Positions 12,016 through 21,069 of a DNA stretch of 64,000 nt are shown piece by piece. The notes under the pieces are model-generated. The model was not told the DNA's origin. It made no database searches and saw nothing but the letters and a program-made list of their open reading frames with translations. The stretch is from Pseudoscleropodium purum (lineage: Eukaryota; Streptophyta; Bryopsida; Hypnales; Brachytheciaceae), in the NCBI GenBank assembly GCA_963969395.1, contig OZ017801.1:13583611-13647610 (forward strand), read 5' to 3'. The position numbers and the translations under genes were made by a program. Every line of letters starts with the position of its first letter. Position 1 is the stretch's first letter.

Positions 12016-13679
12016 CTACTCTACAACCCTAGATCCTATTGTCGGGCTTCCGACCTCCGGAACCAGCTCCTCGAAGACTTCACTCAAGTTCCGGATCCGT
12101 TCCCCCTCCGCAGGGTTAGATCTAGGTGAAGACTCCAGGTCGATTGTGATATCCGGTCTCCTGCCCGGAGTCTCAGCCCGGGTAGACTTCTTGGACTCGG
12201 GAGTCCAATCCTTCCTATCCTTCGGAATGGTCGCGTCCGGAAAGATATTCGGTAGCGAGATGTCCGAAAGATGTATGCCCTTGGAGGACGTCGCTCCAGT
12301 CAGCTTCTGGCTGCTTTTCTCAATCCGGTCCGCAGCCTTCCGCCCCTCCACCATCACCGTCTCCACCTGCTCAGCGAAGTCGGCGAGAATCCGGACCATC
12401 CGGGAATCGGATAGTTTCTTCTCTTCGTGGATCTTCTCGTCGAAGAGCTTCGCTTTGGCGGCGGCCGTTCCGGTTTCTCCCAGGGTCGCCTTGATTCGCT
12501 CGGCTATCTTCCGAGTTTCCTCCGCCATCTCCCGGGTGGCCGTCACGTCTTCCCAATAGGCAAAAAGAGTTGCCTTCAGGTTATCCACCTCCTCCTGCAA
12601 CCGGCGGATCTCTGCTTCTTGTTTCCGGGTCTCTTCCGGATTGGTGATGCACTCCGCCACCTGTTCTGCCAACTTGCTGTCCGGTGGCGCACCTACCAAC
12701 TTTCCGATCGTCGCAAGCGTCCTCTGCTTGACCTCCCAATCCGCCCTGATGTTGCAGAGGACGTTGATAAGACCGTTGAACGGATCTTGCATTTCTGGGT
12801 CTCCCCCGGAAACGGTCTTCTCGGCTTCCGGTTTCTCTTCCGGGGCCGGTCTGTCTTGACCGGGAGGCGTCCCGCGCTTGTGTGGAGGCGTCAACTTCTG
12901 TCGCTTGATGGGCGGCATCGGCTCCTCCTCTTCCTCGCTCGACTCCCGTTCTGACCCGGAATCGGATTCGGCCTCATCATCCATTTCCGACTCCCCATAC
13001 TTCAGGAGGACTTCCTGAGTCTTCCACACCTTCTCCTCCGTGTCGGTGAGGACTTGGTGTTCCCGATAGAGGTGGAAGAGGTAAGGGCACACTGGAGTGG
13101 CCCTTTTCTTCCCAACCCTACTAACGAGCTGGGCCACGAGATCGGAAATGATCCATGCCCAGTCCACTTTCCGGGTACCACTTAGGGCACCAAAAATGGT
13201 GTTGCCGAGGGTGATCGTCACCCTGGTCGGCTTTTCCGGGTGAAGAACCAGAACTAGGAATTGCAGGAGCCGACGGTGTCGGTCATCCACGCAATCCTCG
13301 ACCGCGTATCCGTCCTTCGGGTTGACAGCCCCTGGAACTTCCCTCGGACAAACTCATCCTTCCAGTTCGCCATCCCTAAACCTCCTGCCCGGAAACCGTA
13401 AACCGCTCTCCACATTCCCTCGTTCCAACTGACGGGAGTTCCTCTCACGGTGTTGTCAAACTGGTTGGACAGCTTTCCGAGGAGCTCCTTGACCATTCTC
13501 TCCTCCCTAAAACCCCAGGGTTTCTCGGCAAACCCGAGGCAACCCATGGATTTGAGATCCTCCATGAGTTGAGACTTTTCTGGCTCTGTAAAGGGAATAA
13601 CCGGAATGACTTTCCGGAGCTTCACCTCGCCTCCAGAGGGACTCGCTGGTCTCGACCTACGTAGCGGCGGCATTCCCAC
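12016..13679 (-). pseudogene. LTR-encoded coiled-coil protein, unit 1 copy (frameshifted)
   Basis: The gene matches the intact 554-codon genes of units 2 and 3 along its whole length but is split into two frames. Codons from the ATG at 13679 run in one frame. A one-base deletion near 13335-13345 (FVRGKFQ followed by a shifted tail) moves the rest to the frame 12016-13290. After the break the acidic tract, the KRQKLTPPHKR basic patch and the long coiled coil are all present. Only this copy is visibly broken among the three. Function is unknown; see the unit 3 copy for domain description. Confidence 0.75.
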
Positions 13680-14133
13680 TCCAATCTATCTCACTCTCTC
13701 CTAGCCGCATGTCCCATTCCTCACATTCTCTCTCCAATCTCAACCGGAATCAAAACAAACAGAACACAAACGCACAAACGCCAAAAACTCAACCGCGCAC
13801 GCTCAAGGTCGAGTTTCTAAAAGGGGGTGCAATAGTGAAAGCTCCTCCTTTTATAGTCCCTGGACCCTTTCCGGTTTGTCATCATGAATCCGGTTTACCA
13901 TCATAATCCGGTTCATCATCATAATCCGGTCCTAGACCTAATCCGTGTTGCATTCCGTTTCCGTCGTTAGTTACTCCTGACCGGATTAGATCCAAGAGGC
14001 CCACTACTTCACATTCCGTGCTAATTTTGAGTTTTCCTTCTCCACCTTATCGGATCCGGTTCCCTAATGACTAGTTTCCGTTCCTATTTTGGTGTATACT
14101 AAGAAAATCAAAATTTTAAGCTGCGACACATGG

Positions 14134-14589
14134 TGTTCCCAGGATACAAGCGTAACGTCCTATATTGGTAATATCAGCTACCAATTCTTCTTCGTGATTC
14201 CCCACTTGTAACTTAATTGTAACCTCTTGGTTGATAAGCCCTGAATTGATTATTCGACCATCAATTAATCTGACCTCCTATGGTATCATTTTAGATCTAA
14301 CCTCTGCTTTGCATTTTTGGGCGAATGTTGGGTGCATGAATATCCCAGTTGCTCCTGAATCAATGAGTGTAGTTGCCTCAACCCCATTGATTTTTGCTTC
14401 AAGTGTTAAATGAGCTTCAGGGTCTATTGTAGCCCTTAAATAAATGGGAGCCTTGGACTTTTCTGATTCATCAGTTAACTGGATACTTTTTCCTTTTTTC
14501 GATTGAGATGGATCTTGGATTGTTTTACTTATCTGAAGCTGGATAGAAGATGATGCAGATCCATACCGAAGCTTCTGTTGTCCAACCAT
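14134..14589 (-). pseudogene. Gypsy aspartic protease segment
   Basis: The open segment 14278-14589 contains the retropepsin active-site motif TTLIDSGATGIFM. After a TAG at 14278-14280 the same frame continues to the solo-LTR junction with an ADITNIGRYACILGTP stretch, the usual end of the gypsy protease-RT linker. The protease cleaves the Gag-Pol polyprotein. It is in a different frame from gag, with a frame change near 14600-14625. That could be natural frameshifting or decay; given the other lesions I favour decay. Confidence 0.8.
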
Positions 14590-14624
14590 TTTTTCGAATG
14601 TGCCCGGGTACCAAGATGAATGCC

Positions 14625-15731
14625 TCAGCCCCGGGCTACTCCTTTTCCCGAGTTATCCATTTCATCTTCTTCATTATCCATGACTACCAGAGACAACGGC
14701 TTGCTTGGATTTGTGGGACACTTAATTCGAATATGGCCAAGTTGACTGCATCCCCAGCATCTTCCTTGCCACTGGTACTCTAATCTTTCAGCTGTTGTTT
14801 TGGCCATTGCTGTACTTCCTCGAATCACATCTAATTCCATTGGGACTGGTCCGGAATTACTGGAAATTACTGGAAACCTGCTCACCCGATCTCTGGTTGG
14901 AGCGGATGATGACAAGGAAGGTCTTCGACTTTGGCGTCGAGACCACAGCCTCTCATCGATCCTTGATGCCATTGCCATCCATTCATGTAATCGAAGTGGT
15001 TGCATCTCCGCAGTTGCTATAGAATCTAATATCTCATCTTTTAGCCTGCCTCTAAACCAAGCCACTAAACTTGCCTCATTCCAATCAACCTGTGCAGCAT
15101 GTTCATTAAACGAGGATATATATGAAGCCATTGACCCTGTTTGGCGAATCCTCCCTAATCGATCTTCAGCATTGCTCCGTTGATCGATATCCCCATATAC
15201 TGCAATCACTACTTCTCGAAACTCATCATAATTGCTCAATAATTTATGAGGACGTCCATCATCAAGAGCTTGGAGAAGCGGCATTGCCCAGTTCTGCGCT
15301 GCCCCGCTCATGTAAGAAAGAGCATATGCAATTTTGTCTTCATCTGAGGCATATGATTGTGGTTTGCTGCGAAAAACCAATCGCAACTGTGCGAACCACT
15401 TGTACACTTCCCTACCCTTCTTACCAGAGAACTTTTCTAGCGTTGCAACCTTCGATTCTCTCCGGTCATATCCGTCACTTTCTCCTCCTGCTAATCTTCG
15501 ACTGCCCGTCTCTACAGTTCTTCTTGTGTCTGATTGCGAAATAGTTATTGGAGGTACCACCGCTCGTTCAAAAATCTGCTGCACTATATGCGGAATAGCC
15601 ATCTGAAGGATAGCTTGAATTTCTTGTTGAATGAACTTAGTTAATTCTGAACCCAACCCTTCCATTTCTGGCACCCCTCCAACCACAACATTACCCCCCC
15701 GCTCCATGCTGGATTCAATTTCAAATCTCAC
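14625..15731 (-). CDS. Gypsy Gag (capsid/nucleocapsid)
   Basis: This 368-aa frame has a charged N-terminus, a retrotransposon capsid domain over roughly residues 95-250 (VYKWFAQLRLVF, AAQNWAMPLL, SYISSFNEHAAQ) and a CCHC zinc knuckle near 330-345 (CWGCSQLGHIRIKC, spacing C-x2-C-x4-H-x4-C). Gag assembles the virus-like particle and binds RNA. The frame is open from the ATG at 15731 to a stop at 14625, so it could be expressed, although the rest of the element is defective. The protease follows immediately in another frame. Confidence 0.85.
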   Translation of the reverse strand: MRFEIESSMERGGNVVVGGVPEMEGLGSELTKFIQQEIQAILQMAIPHIVQQIFERAVVPPITISQSDTRRTVETGSRRLAGGESDGYDRRESKVATLEKFSGKKGREVYKWFAQLRLVFRSKPQSYASDEDKIAYALSYMSGAAQNWAMPLLQALDDGRPHKLLSNYDEFREVVIAVYGDIDQRSNAEDRLGRIRQTGSMASYISSFNEHAAQVDWNEASLVAWFRGRLKDEILDSIATAEMQPLRLHEWMAMASRIDERLWSRRQSRRPSLSSSAPTRDRVSRFPVISSNSGPVPMELDVIRGSTAMAKTTAERLEYQWQGRCWGCSQLGHIRIKCPTNPSKPLSLVVMDNEEDEMDNSGKGVARG

Positions 15732-15924
15732 TTGTAACTGTTCAGATTATTATTTGTTTGCATAGTGAATTCCTTGGATCGTTGTATCGACATACACCAA
15801 TATCATAAAAAACTATCTCCATGCAAATCAGAAAACTCATGACTACCTGCCACAATTTACAGTTCCTCATACCATCTGATTTTTGGTCCCAGATCATCAT
15901 GTTAATTTTCAATACTCAGTTTGT

Positions 15925-16260
15925 TCATGTGATTGGCTCTCTTGATTCCTGTAGCATGACATCAACACACTGTAATGCTGAATTAAGAAAATTATTGACT
16001 GGAGAATCATACCATTCTCGCCCCCATTCTACCGTTACCATAATGCTTGTTCTCCGCTCGTCCACATGTCGCTGTAACTCTTCCCTATTCATATCCACAT
16101 CCGTAGCATCTCTACCACCACTGACAATGGCTCTTGCTATAGTAAGTTCCTCTGATTCATATCTTGACAATCGGCCTTCGACTTCAACAATAGTAGCTCT
16201 GATCAATAATGTATGCAATATCAATCTCCGTTGATAAACACTGAGCCTCCGACCAAGCAT
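15925..16260 (-). CDS. Small ORF upstream of gypsy gag
   Basis: A 111-codon frame lies between the 5' LTR and gag. It starts MLGRRLSVYQRR and has a mixed hydrophilic composition, with Arg- and Glu-rich segments (EVEGRLSRYESEE, NREELQRHVDERR). I recognise no domain. Its codon choice looks coding-like and it is open while neighbouring frames are not. It may be an extra accessory ORF, an upstream part of gag separated by a lesion, or chance. Being in the leader it would lie on the genomic RNA. Confidence 0.35.
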   Translation of the reverse strand: MLGRRLSVYQRRLILHTLLIRATIVEVEGRLSRYESEELTIARAIVSGGRDATDVDMNREELQRHVDERRTSIMVTVEWGREWYDSPVNNFLNSALQCVDVMLQESREPIT

Positions 16261-16457
16261 TTATAATTTCTGAAAATTGTCAATAATCGCATGACTACTG
16301 TAATGTAACCCTGATAAGCTGATAACTGGATATTCTACCAGATGGAATAGCCTGGTTGAAATTGATAACGTCATTATACCTCATGATCCACATAATCAAT
16401 ATCTCATGCCTCTTGGTTTCCAATTTTGGAGTGGAGACAATCTGTGACTTGACATTA

Positions 16458-16765
16458 TGTCAGGAACTGATCAGGTTCATGCCAACACTCCGCTTCCACT
16501 TATGAACTCCATAACAAATATAATATATTCAATTATATAATACTTGACAATTACTTGTAAAGTTGAATCATGAGTCAGTAATCCAGAAACAACATTACAT
16601 TGACAAAATGTCGAGTGAGGGACAGGCTCCCCTCACTAAGCTTAAGTATAAGATAAATAACTAACTAACTTAACTGCTCTTAGTTATAACTACTTGTTAC
16701 CTCCTCTTCCCTTCCCATGGTGGTTCCTTGTAATCCAGTCTTGTTGATACGACGAAGTTGTAACA
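16458..16765 (-). repeat. Gypsy 5' LTR
   Basis: This 308-bp LTR pairs with 7103-7406. All the base differences I count between the two LTRs are transitions (about ten), plus one 4-bp difference in the run around 'aactaactaac'. It is followed by the TATAG duplication at 16766-16770. Confidence 0.85.
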
Positions 16766-16770
16766 TATAG

Positions 16771-17050
16771 GTACTTGTGTCATGATCAATTGTGCGTTGC
16801 ATCTTCCAATTATTCACTACTCTTTCAATATAGCTGTACAAATTATAAATTTCAAGACATAAAGGTAGTCCCTTCTATGGAGGCCGATTCACTATACTTC
16901 TCACATGGCTCAAAATGTATTCGTCAATGACAGAGAAAATTAGCATAGTGGTAGAAACACTACTCACTCTTTGTATTCTGCTCAGCAACTCGATGTGTCA
17001 ATGACAAAATTGTAGAACAAGTCCCTGCGTTCTTCCGTAAGCTTACTTGT
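16771..17050 (-). pseudogene. CACTA-1 transposase remnant between two insertions
   Basis: This is CACTA-1 sequence stranded between the gypsy element and solo-LTR unit 2. The minus-strand segment ending at 17050 keeps the DUF4218 tail frame of 20361-20639 open across the unit-2 insertion (a TEERRDLFYNFVIDT block comparable with the FVLDNAA tail of CACTA-2) until a TGA near 16980. The remainder is degenerate. Confidence 0.55.
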
Positions 17051-17114
17051 TGTCGCAGCACAGGGCAGGTCAATTCCCCATTATACTCACAAAAATCGCT
17101 CTAGAGTATAACTA

Positions 17115-17187
17115 AGTGACTCTAAAGATCGAACCCACGAGATCCTGTGAAGTATCTAGCTCTATTAAGCAGTTAAGCTAAGTCAGT
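17115..17187 (-). other. tRNA-like module in solo-LTR unit 2
   Basis: The position and sequence match the unit 1 module. The acceptor-like strands are plus-strand agtgact (17115-17121) and agtcagt (17181-17187), with A-box-like and B-box-like motifs at tRNA spacing between them. It lies 64 nt from the end of the unit, as in the sisters. Confidence 0.5.
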
Positions 17188-18233
17188 ATCCCAATCTTAC
17201 TTTCCGGTCCTAGATCTAGAACCAGAAATACCACCACACCGGATAACTATAGACCGGATTTCTCCGTGCTTCCGGTCCTACTAACTATCCGGTTCGTACA
17301 AATACCGAAATCCCAGGATCTCACAACTTCCGATCCTGGAAATCTGTCCTGACCAATCCGGTCGGGATGGTCATCCTGTACCCGTAATCCTATCCGGTTT
17401 GGTTTTGCCTCTGTTTCACCATCAGAGGGGTCGCCGCTTAATTTTGAGAGTGGTAGGCCCACCACTCCTTCCGTGACTTATAGTGGCTGAAGACCCACTG
17501 TCCTACCTTCTAGACTCCTAAGCTAATCCGGATCCGGTTTGGTCCTTCACAACAACCCAGATAGCAATCCGGGTCGTAGGTCACACAAAGACCCCACACT
17601 CGACCCTCTCGTACTACAACGACCTTGATGCTACTTCCGATCCGTGCGAAGACAGGTGGTTACAAGTGCACCCGTCCGTTCCAACATCAACTAAAGTTCT
17701 TCCGTTACCCATACAGGTGGTGAGACCTCACAGGAGATCGGACACTCGACCGGATTTCCCACCCGGGAGTTCTAGCGCAGCTAAGGAATCCCTCCCTACC
17801 CGCCTAGCCTAACAACGGCTTTCTCACCCGGAATCTCAAACTCTAGATGTGCTGAGGAACTAAGTTCACTCCCAACTCTTCGGTACCTACTCACATGCAC
17901 CTTGGATCGGAAAATAAACACCAAGGGGAGAAATCACTTACAAACTCACTCGTACTATCCTAACTCCACATTATACAATCCTGTCGCGTTGGAGAGAGAT
18001 ACACAACGAAGAGAATGGAAAGGTACAAGAAGTTTGCAAAATGAACAACTCCCAATTCCCTTCGCAGGAACCGATTTATATACAAAGGGTCAAAACCCTA
18101 AAAGCACAAAAAGGAGCGGAAAACCCGTGGGGGTCCGCCGCCACCTAAATCTAACTTCCGGTCTAACCTAATACTATTGAGCCGGATCCGGATCCGGATC
18201 CGCTCCTACTCCTAACTGAAATTCAAATCCTAT

Positions 18234-19898
18234 CTACCCTACAACTCTAGATCCTATCGTCGGGCTTCCGACCTCCGGGGTTAGCTCCTCGAAGACTTCG
18301 CTCAAGTTCCGGACCCGTTCCCCCTCCTCAGGATTCGGTCCGGGTGGAGACTCCAAGTCGATGGTAATATCCGGTCTCGAGCCCGGAGTCCCAGTCCGTG
18401 CAGACTTCTTGGACTCAGGAGTCCAATCCTTCCTGTCCTTTGCCATAGTTGCATCCGGAAAGAGGTCCGGTAGAGAGATGTCCGAAAGGTGAATACCTTT
18501 GTCGCACGTCGCTCCCGTCAGCTTCCGGCTGCTCTCCTCGATCCGGTCCGCAGCCTTCCGCCCCTCCACCATTGCCGTCTCCACCTGCTCGGCGAAGTCC
18601 GCGAGAATCCGGACCATCCGGGAACCGGATAGTTTCTTCTCTTCGTGGATCTTCTCGTCGAAGAGCTTCGCCTTGGCCGCTGCCGTTCCGGTCTCTCCCA
18701 GGACCGCCTTGATCTGCTCGGCCACCTTCCGAGTCTCCTCCGCCATCTCCCGAGCGGCAGTCACGTCTTCCTGATAGGCGAAAAGTGTTGCCTTCAGTTT
18801 ATCTACCTCCTCCTGCAACCGGCGGATCTCGGCTTCCTGCTTCCGGGTCTCTTCCGGATTCGTGATGCATTGCGCCACTTGTTCCGCCAAGTTGCTGTCC
18901 GGTGCAGCACCCACCAACTTGCCGATTGCCGCAAGCGTCCTGTGCTTCACCTCCCAATCCGCCCTAATGTTGCAGAGGACGTTGATCAGACCGTTGAACG
19001 GATCTTGCATATCCGGATCTCCCCCGGAATTGGTCTTCTCGGCTTCCGGTTTCTCCTCCGGGGCCGGTTTGTCTTGACCGGGAGGCGTCCCGCGCTTGTG
19101 TGGAGGCGTCAGCTTCTGTCGCTTGATCGGCGGCATCAACTCCTCCTCTTCCTCGCTGGACTCCCGGTCTGACTCGGAATCGGATTCCGCTTCGTCATCC
19201 GTCTCCGACTCCCCATACTTCAGCAGCACTTCCTGCGTCTTCCACGCCTTCTCCTCTATGTTGGTGAGGACTTGGTTCTCCCGATAGAGGTGGAAGAGGT
19301 AAGGGCACACTGGAGTGGCCCTTTTCTTCCCAACCCTACTAACAAGCTGGGCCACGAGATCGGAAATGATCCGTGCCCAGTCCACTTTCCGGGTACCACT
19401 GAGGGCACCGAAAATGGTGTTGCCGAGGGTGATCGTCACCCTGGTCGGCTTCTCCGGGTGAAGAACCGGAACCAGGAATTGCAGGAGCCGACGGTGTCGG
19501 TCATCCAAGCAATCCTCGACCGCGTATCCGTCCTTCGGGTTGACGGCTCCCTTGAACTTCCCTCGGACAAACTCATCCTTCTGGCTCGCCATTCCCAAAC
19601 CTCCTGCCCGGAAACCGTAAACCGCTCTCCACATCCCCTCGTTCCAGCTGACGGGAGCTCCCCTCACGGTGTTGTCAAACTGGTTGGACAGCTTTCCGAG
19701 GAGCTCCTTGACCATTCTCTCCTCCCTAAAACCCCAAGGTTTCTCGGCAAACCCTACGCAACCCATGGATCTGAGATCATCCATGAGTTCAGCCTTTTCC
19801 GGCTCTGTGGAGGAAATAACCGGAATGACTTTCCGGAGCTTCACCTCGCCTCCAGAGGGACTCGCTTGCCTCGACCTACGTAGCTGAGGCATTCCCAC
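18234..19898 (-). CDS. LTR-encoded coiled-coil protein, unit 2 copy (intact, 554 aa)
   Basis: This is an open frame from ATG at 19898 to TAG at 18234. N-terminal ~230 residues: mostly globular, including RRLLQFLVPVLH and TRVTITLGNTIFGAL, distantly reminiscent of the retrotransposon-associated 'putative plant transposon protein' domain (my judgement by eye). Then an acidic tract at about 231-253, a basic KRQKLTPPHKR patch that could be a nuclear localisation signal, and a long coiled coil (about 348-460). The tail is Pro/Ser/Asp-rich and ends ELTPEVGSPTIGSRVVG. No RT, protease or integrase motif is present. It is transcribed in the LTR sense direction behind a TATA-like box (complement of ttttatag near 20080). 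Function unknown; a nuclear or Gag-like structural protein is possible. Confidence 0.7.
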   Translation of the reverse strand: MGMPQLRRSRQASPSGGEVKLRKVIPVISSTEPEKAELMDDLRSMGCVGFAEKPWGFREERMVKELLGKLSNQFDNTVRGAPVSWNEGMWRAVYGFRAGGLGMASQKDEFVRGKFKGAVNPKDGYAVEDCLDDRHRRLLQFLVPVLHPEKPTRVTITLGNTIFGALSGTRKVDWARIISDLVAQLVSRVGKKRATPVCPYLFHLYRENQVLTNIEEKAWKTQEVLLKYGESETDDEAESDSESDRESSEEEEELMPPIKRQKLTPPHKRGTPPGQDKPAPEEKPEAEKTNSGGDPDMQDPFNGLINVLCNIRADWEVKHRTLAAIGKLVGAAPDSNLAEQVAQCITNPEETRKQEAEIRRLQEEVDKLKATLFAYQEDVTAAREMAEETRKVAEQIKAVLGETGTAAAKAKLFDEKIHEEKKLSGSRMVRILADFAEQVETAMVEGRKAADRIEESSRKLTGATCDKGIHLSDISLPDLFPDATMAKDRKDWTPESKKSARTGTPGSRPDITIDLESPPGPNPEEGERVRNLSEVFEELTPEVGSPTIGSRVVG

Positions 19899-20360
19899 TC
19901 ACATCTACCTCACTCTCTCCTAGCCGCACGTCCCGTTCCTCACTTCCTCTCTCCGATCTCAACCGGAAGCAGAACAGACAAAACACAAACGCTCAGACGC
20001 ACAAACGACAAAAACTCAACCGCGCACGCTCAAGGTCGAGTTTCTAAAAGGGGGTGCAACAGTGAAAGCTCCTCCTTTTATAGTCCCTGGACCCTTTCCG
20101 GTTTGTCATCATGAATCCGGGTTACCATCATAATCCGGTTCATCATCATCATCCGGTCCTAGACCTAATCCGTGTTACATTTCGTTTCCGTCGTTAGTTA
20201 CTCCTGACCGGATTGGATCTAAGAAGCCCACTACTTCACGTTCCGTGCTAATTCTGAGTTTTCCTTTCCCACCTAATCGGATCCGGTTAGCTAATGACTA
20301 GTTTCCGTTCCTATTTTGGTGTATACTAAGAAAATCAAAATTCTAAGCTGCGACACTTGT

Positions 20361-21069
20361 CATTCCTTGACCCTCCAAAATTTCATCAATCATGGTGGGG
20401 TCTTCTTTAGAGTCCCAAACCCTCCTTGATGCCAAATTATAATTCAATAGGTACTTTGTCATATAACCTACGGCTTCTTCAAGCTCATAACTCGCTACTA
20501 GACTACCTTTCGGTTTGGCAAGATTTTTGATAGAATTCTCTAGTCCATTATAGTATTGCTTGAAAGGATACATCCAACGATTTTGAACAGGACCACAAAT
20601 AAAAACTTCTTGCACCAAATGGTAGGGCAAATGCATCATAATTATGAAAGCTGAGGTGGTAATTGTTTCTCCAACAATACCATAGTCTCTGCTACATCTT
20701 GTAACAACTAATTCATGGAGTCCTTACTGATCACTTTGTCGTAGATTCTTTGAAAAATTTGGCTCAATTTGATGATGGCAGATGCTAATTCTTGGTTCTC
20801 TACGTTCCTCACACATAAAGGGAGAATTTGATGTAGTATGACATGGAAGTCATGTGACTTCAACCTTTGCAACTTTCCCTTTTCAATTCTCTTGTGGATG
20901 TTTGACACATATTGGCTAGGCATTCTAAGTGCTCAAAGTGTCTAGAAGAAAATTGTTTTATCACTTTGGAAAAGCACATACTCCGCATCCGGCATGACAA
21001 ACTTTCCACTGCTAGAAAACATTTCCCAAACCTATAGGTGATGCTGTAGATGCTGGCCCTCCATATCAA
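20361..21069 (-). pseudogene. CACTA-1 transposase, DUF4218-like segment
   Basis: The frame 20343-20639 contains LPYHLVQEVFICGPVQNRWM and later RVWDSKEDPTMIDEILEGQG, hallmark wording of the DUF4218 region of CACTA transposases. Upstream, 20708-20923 has a SNIHKRIEKGKLQRLKSHDF block, the counterpart of SIHKRLVNGKLQYMKTHDY in CACTA-2 (29589-29990). The pieces are out of frame with each other and contain stops, so this is a decayed gene. Confidence 0.7.

Larger units (their letters stand above)
10835..14128 (-). mobile_element. Solo-LTR-like unit 1 (3,294 bp) carrying a gene
   Basis: On the plus strand the unit begins TGTCGCAGC and ends GCTGCGACA, i.e. TG...CA with a 9-bp terminal inverted repeat. 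It is flanked by CATGG at 10830-10834 and 14129-14133. A 5-bp duplication with TG/CA ends is the LTR-retrotransposon signature. The unit has no internal direct repeat of its ends, so the simplest reading is a solo LTR. It contains a 554-codon-type gene (here frameshifted), two TATA-like sites, CCGG-rich repeats and a tRNA-like module. It interrupts gypsy pol exactly within the coding motif after the protease. Two sister units occur at 17051-20355 and 32732-35993. Confidence 0.8.
7103..16765 (-). mobile_element. Ty3/gypsy chromovirus (minus strand), Tcn1/fungal-like, with nested solo LTR
   Basis: The element has two LTRs (7103-7406 and 16458-16765) and a TATAG target duplication at 7098-7102 and 16766-16770. 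Gene order on the minus strand is a small extra ORF, gag with a zinc knuckle, protease, reverse transcriptase/RNase H, integrase and chromodomain. Chromodomain and gene order place it among chromoviruses. The RT and RNase H wording (YLDD box, NRRQARWSEFLSGF region) is closer to fungal and Tcn1-like elements than to common angiosperm clades, judged by eye. A polypurine tract (AGGGGGGTAA on the minus strand) abuts the 3' LTR. No standard Met-tRNA primer site was recognised after the 5' LTR. Frameshifts, in-frame stops and the insertion of solo-LTR unit 1 make it defective. It sits inside CACTA-1. Confidence 0.85.
17051..20355 (-). mobile_element. Solo-LTR-like unit 2 (3,305 bp) carrying an intact gene
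   Basis: It has the same TGTCGCAGC...GCTGCGACA ends and internal order as unit 1, with a CTTGT duplication at 17046-17050 and 20356-20360. It is inserted in the CACTA-1 transposase frame, which reads through when the unit and one CTTGT are ignored. The 554-codon gene is uninterrupted. Three copies of a CCGG-linked 18-19 bp repeat precede the TATA-like box of the gene. Confidence 0.8.

Noticed and set aside
16390..16457. Met-tRNA primer-binding site for the gypsy element
   Set aside because: The sequence after the 5' LTR does not contain the usual TGGTATCAGAGC-like complement at the expected distance.
12146..19883. Long plus-strand ORFs overlapping the LTR genes of units 1 and 2 (and minus-strand ones in unit 3)
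   Set aside because: They are antisense shadows of the 554-codon gene, produced by its GC-rich codons, and are shorter and less consistent between copies.
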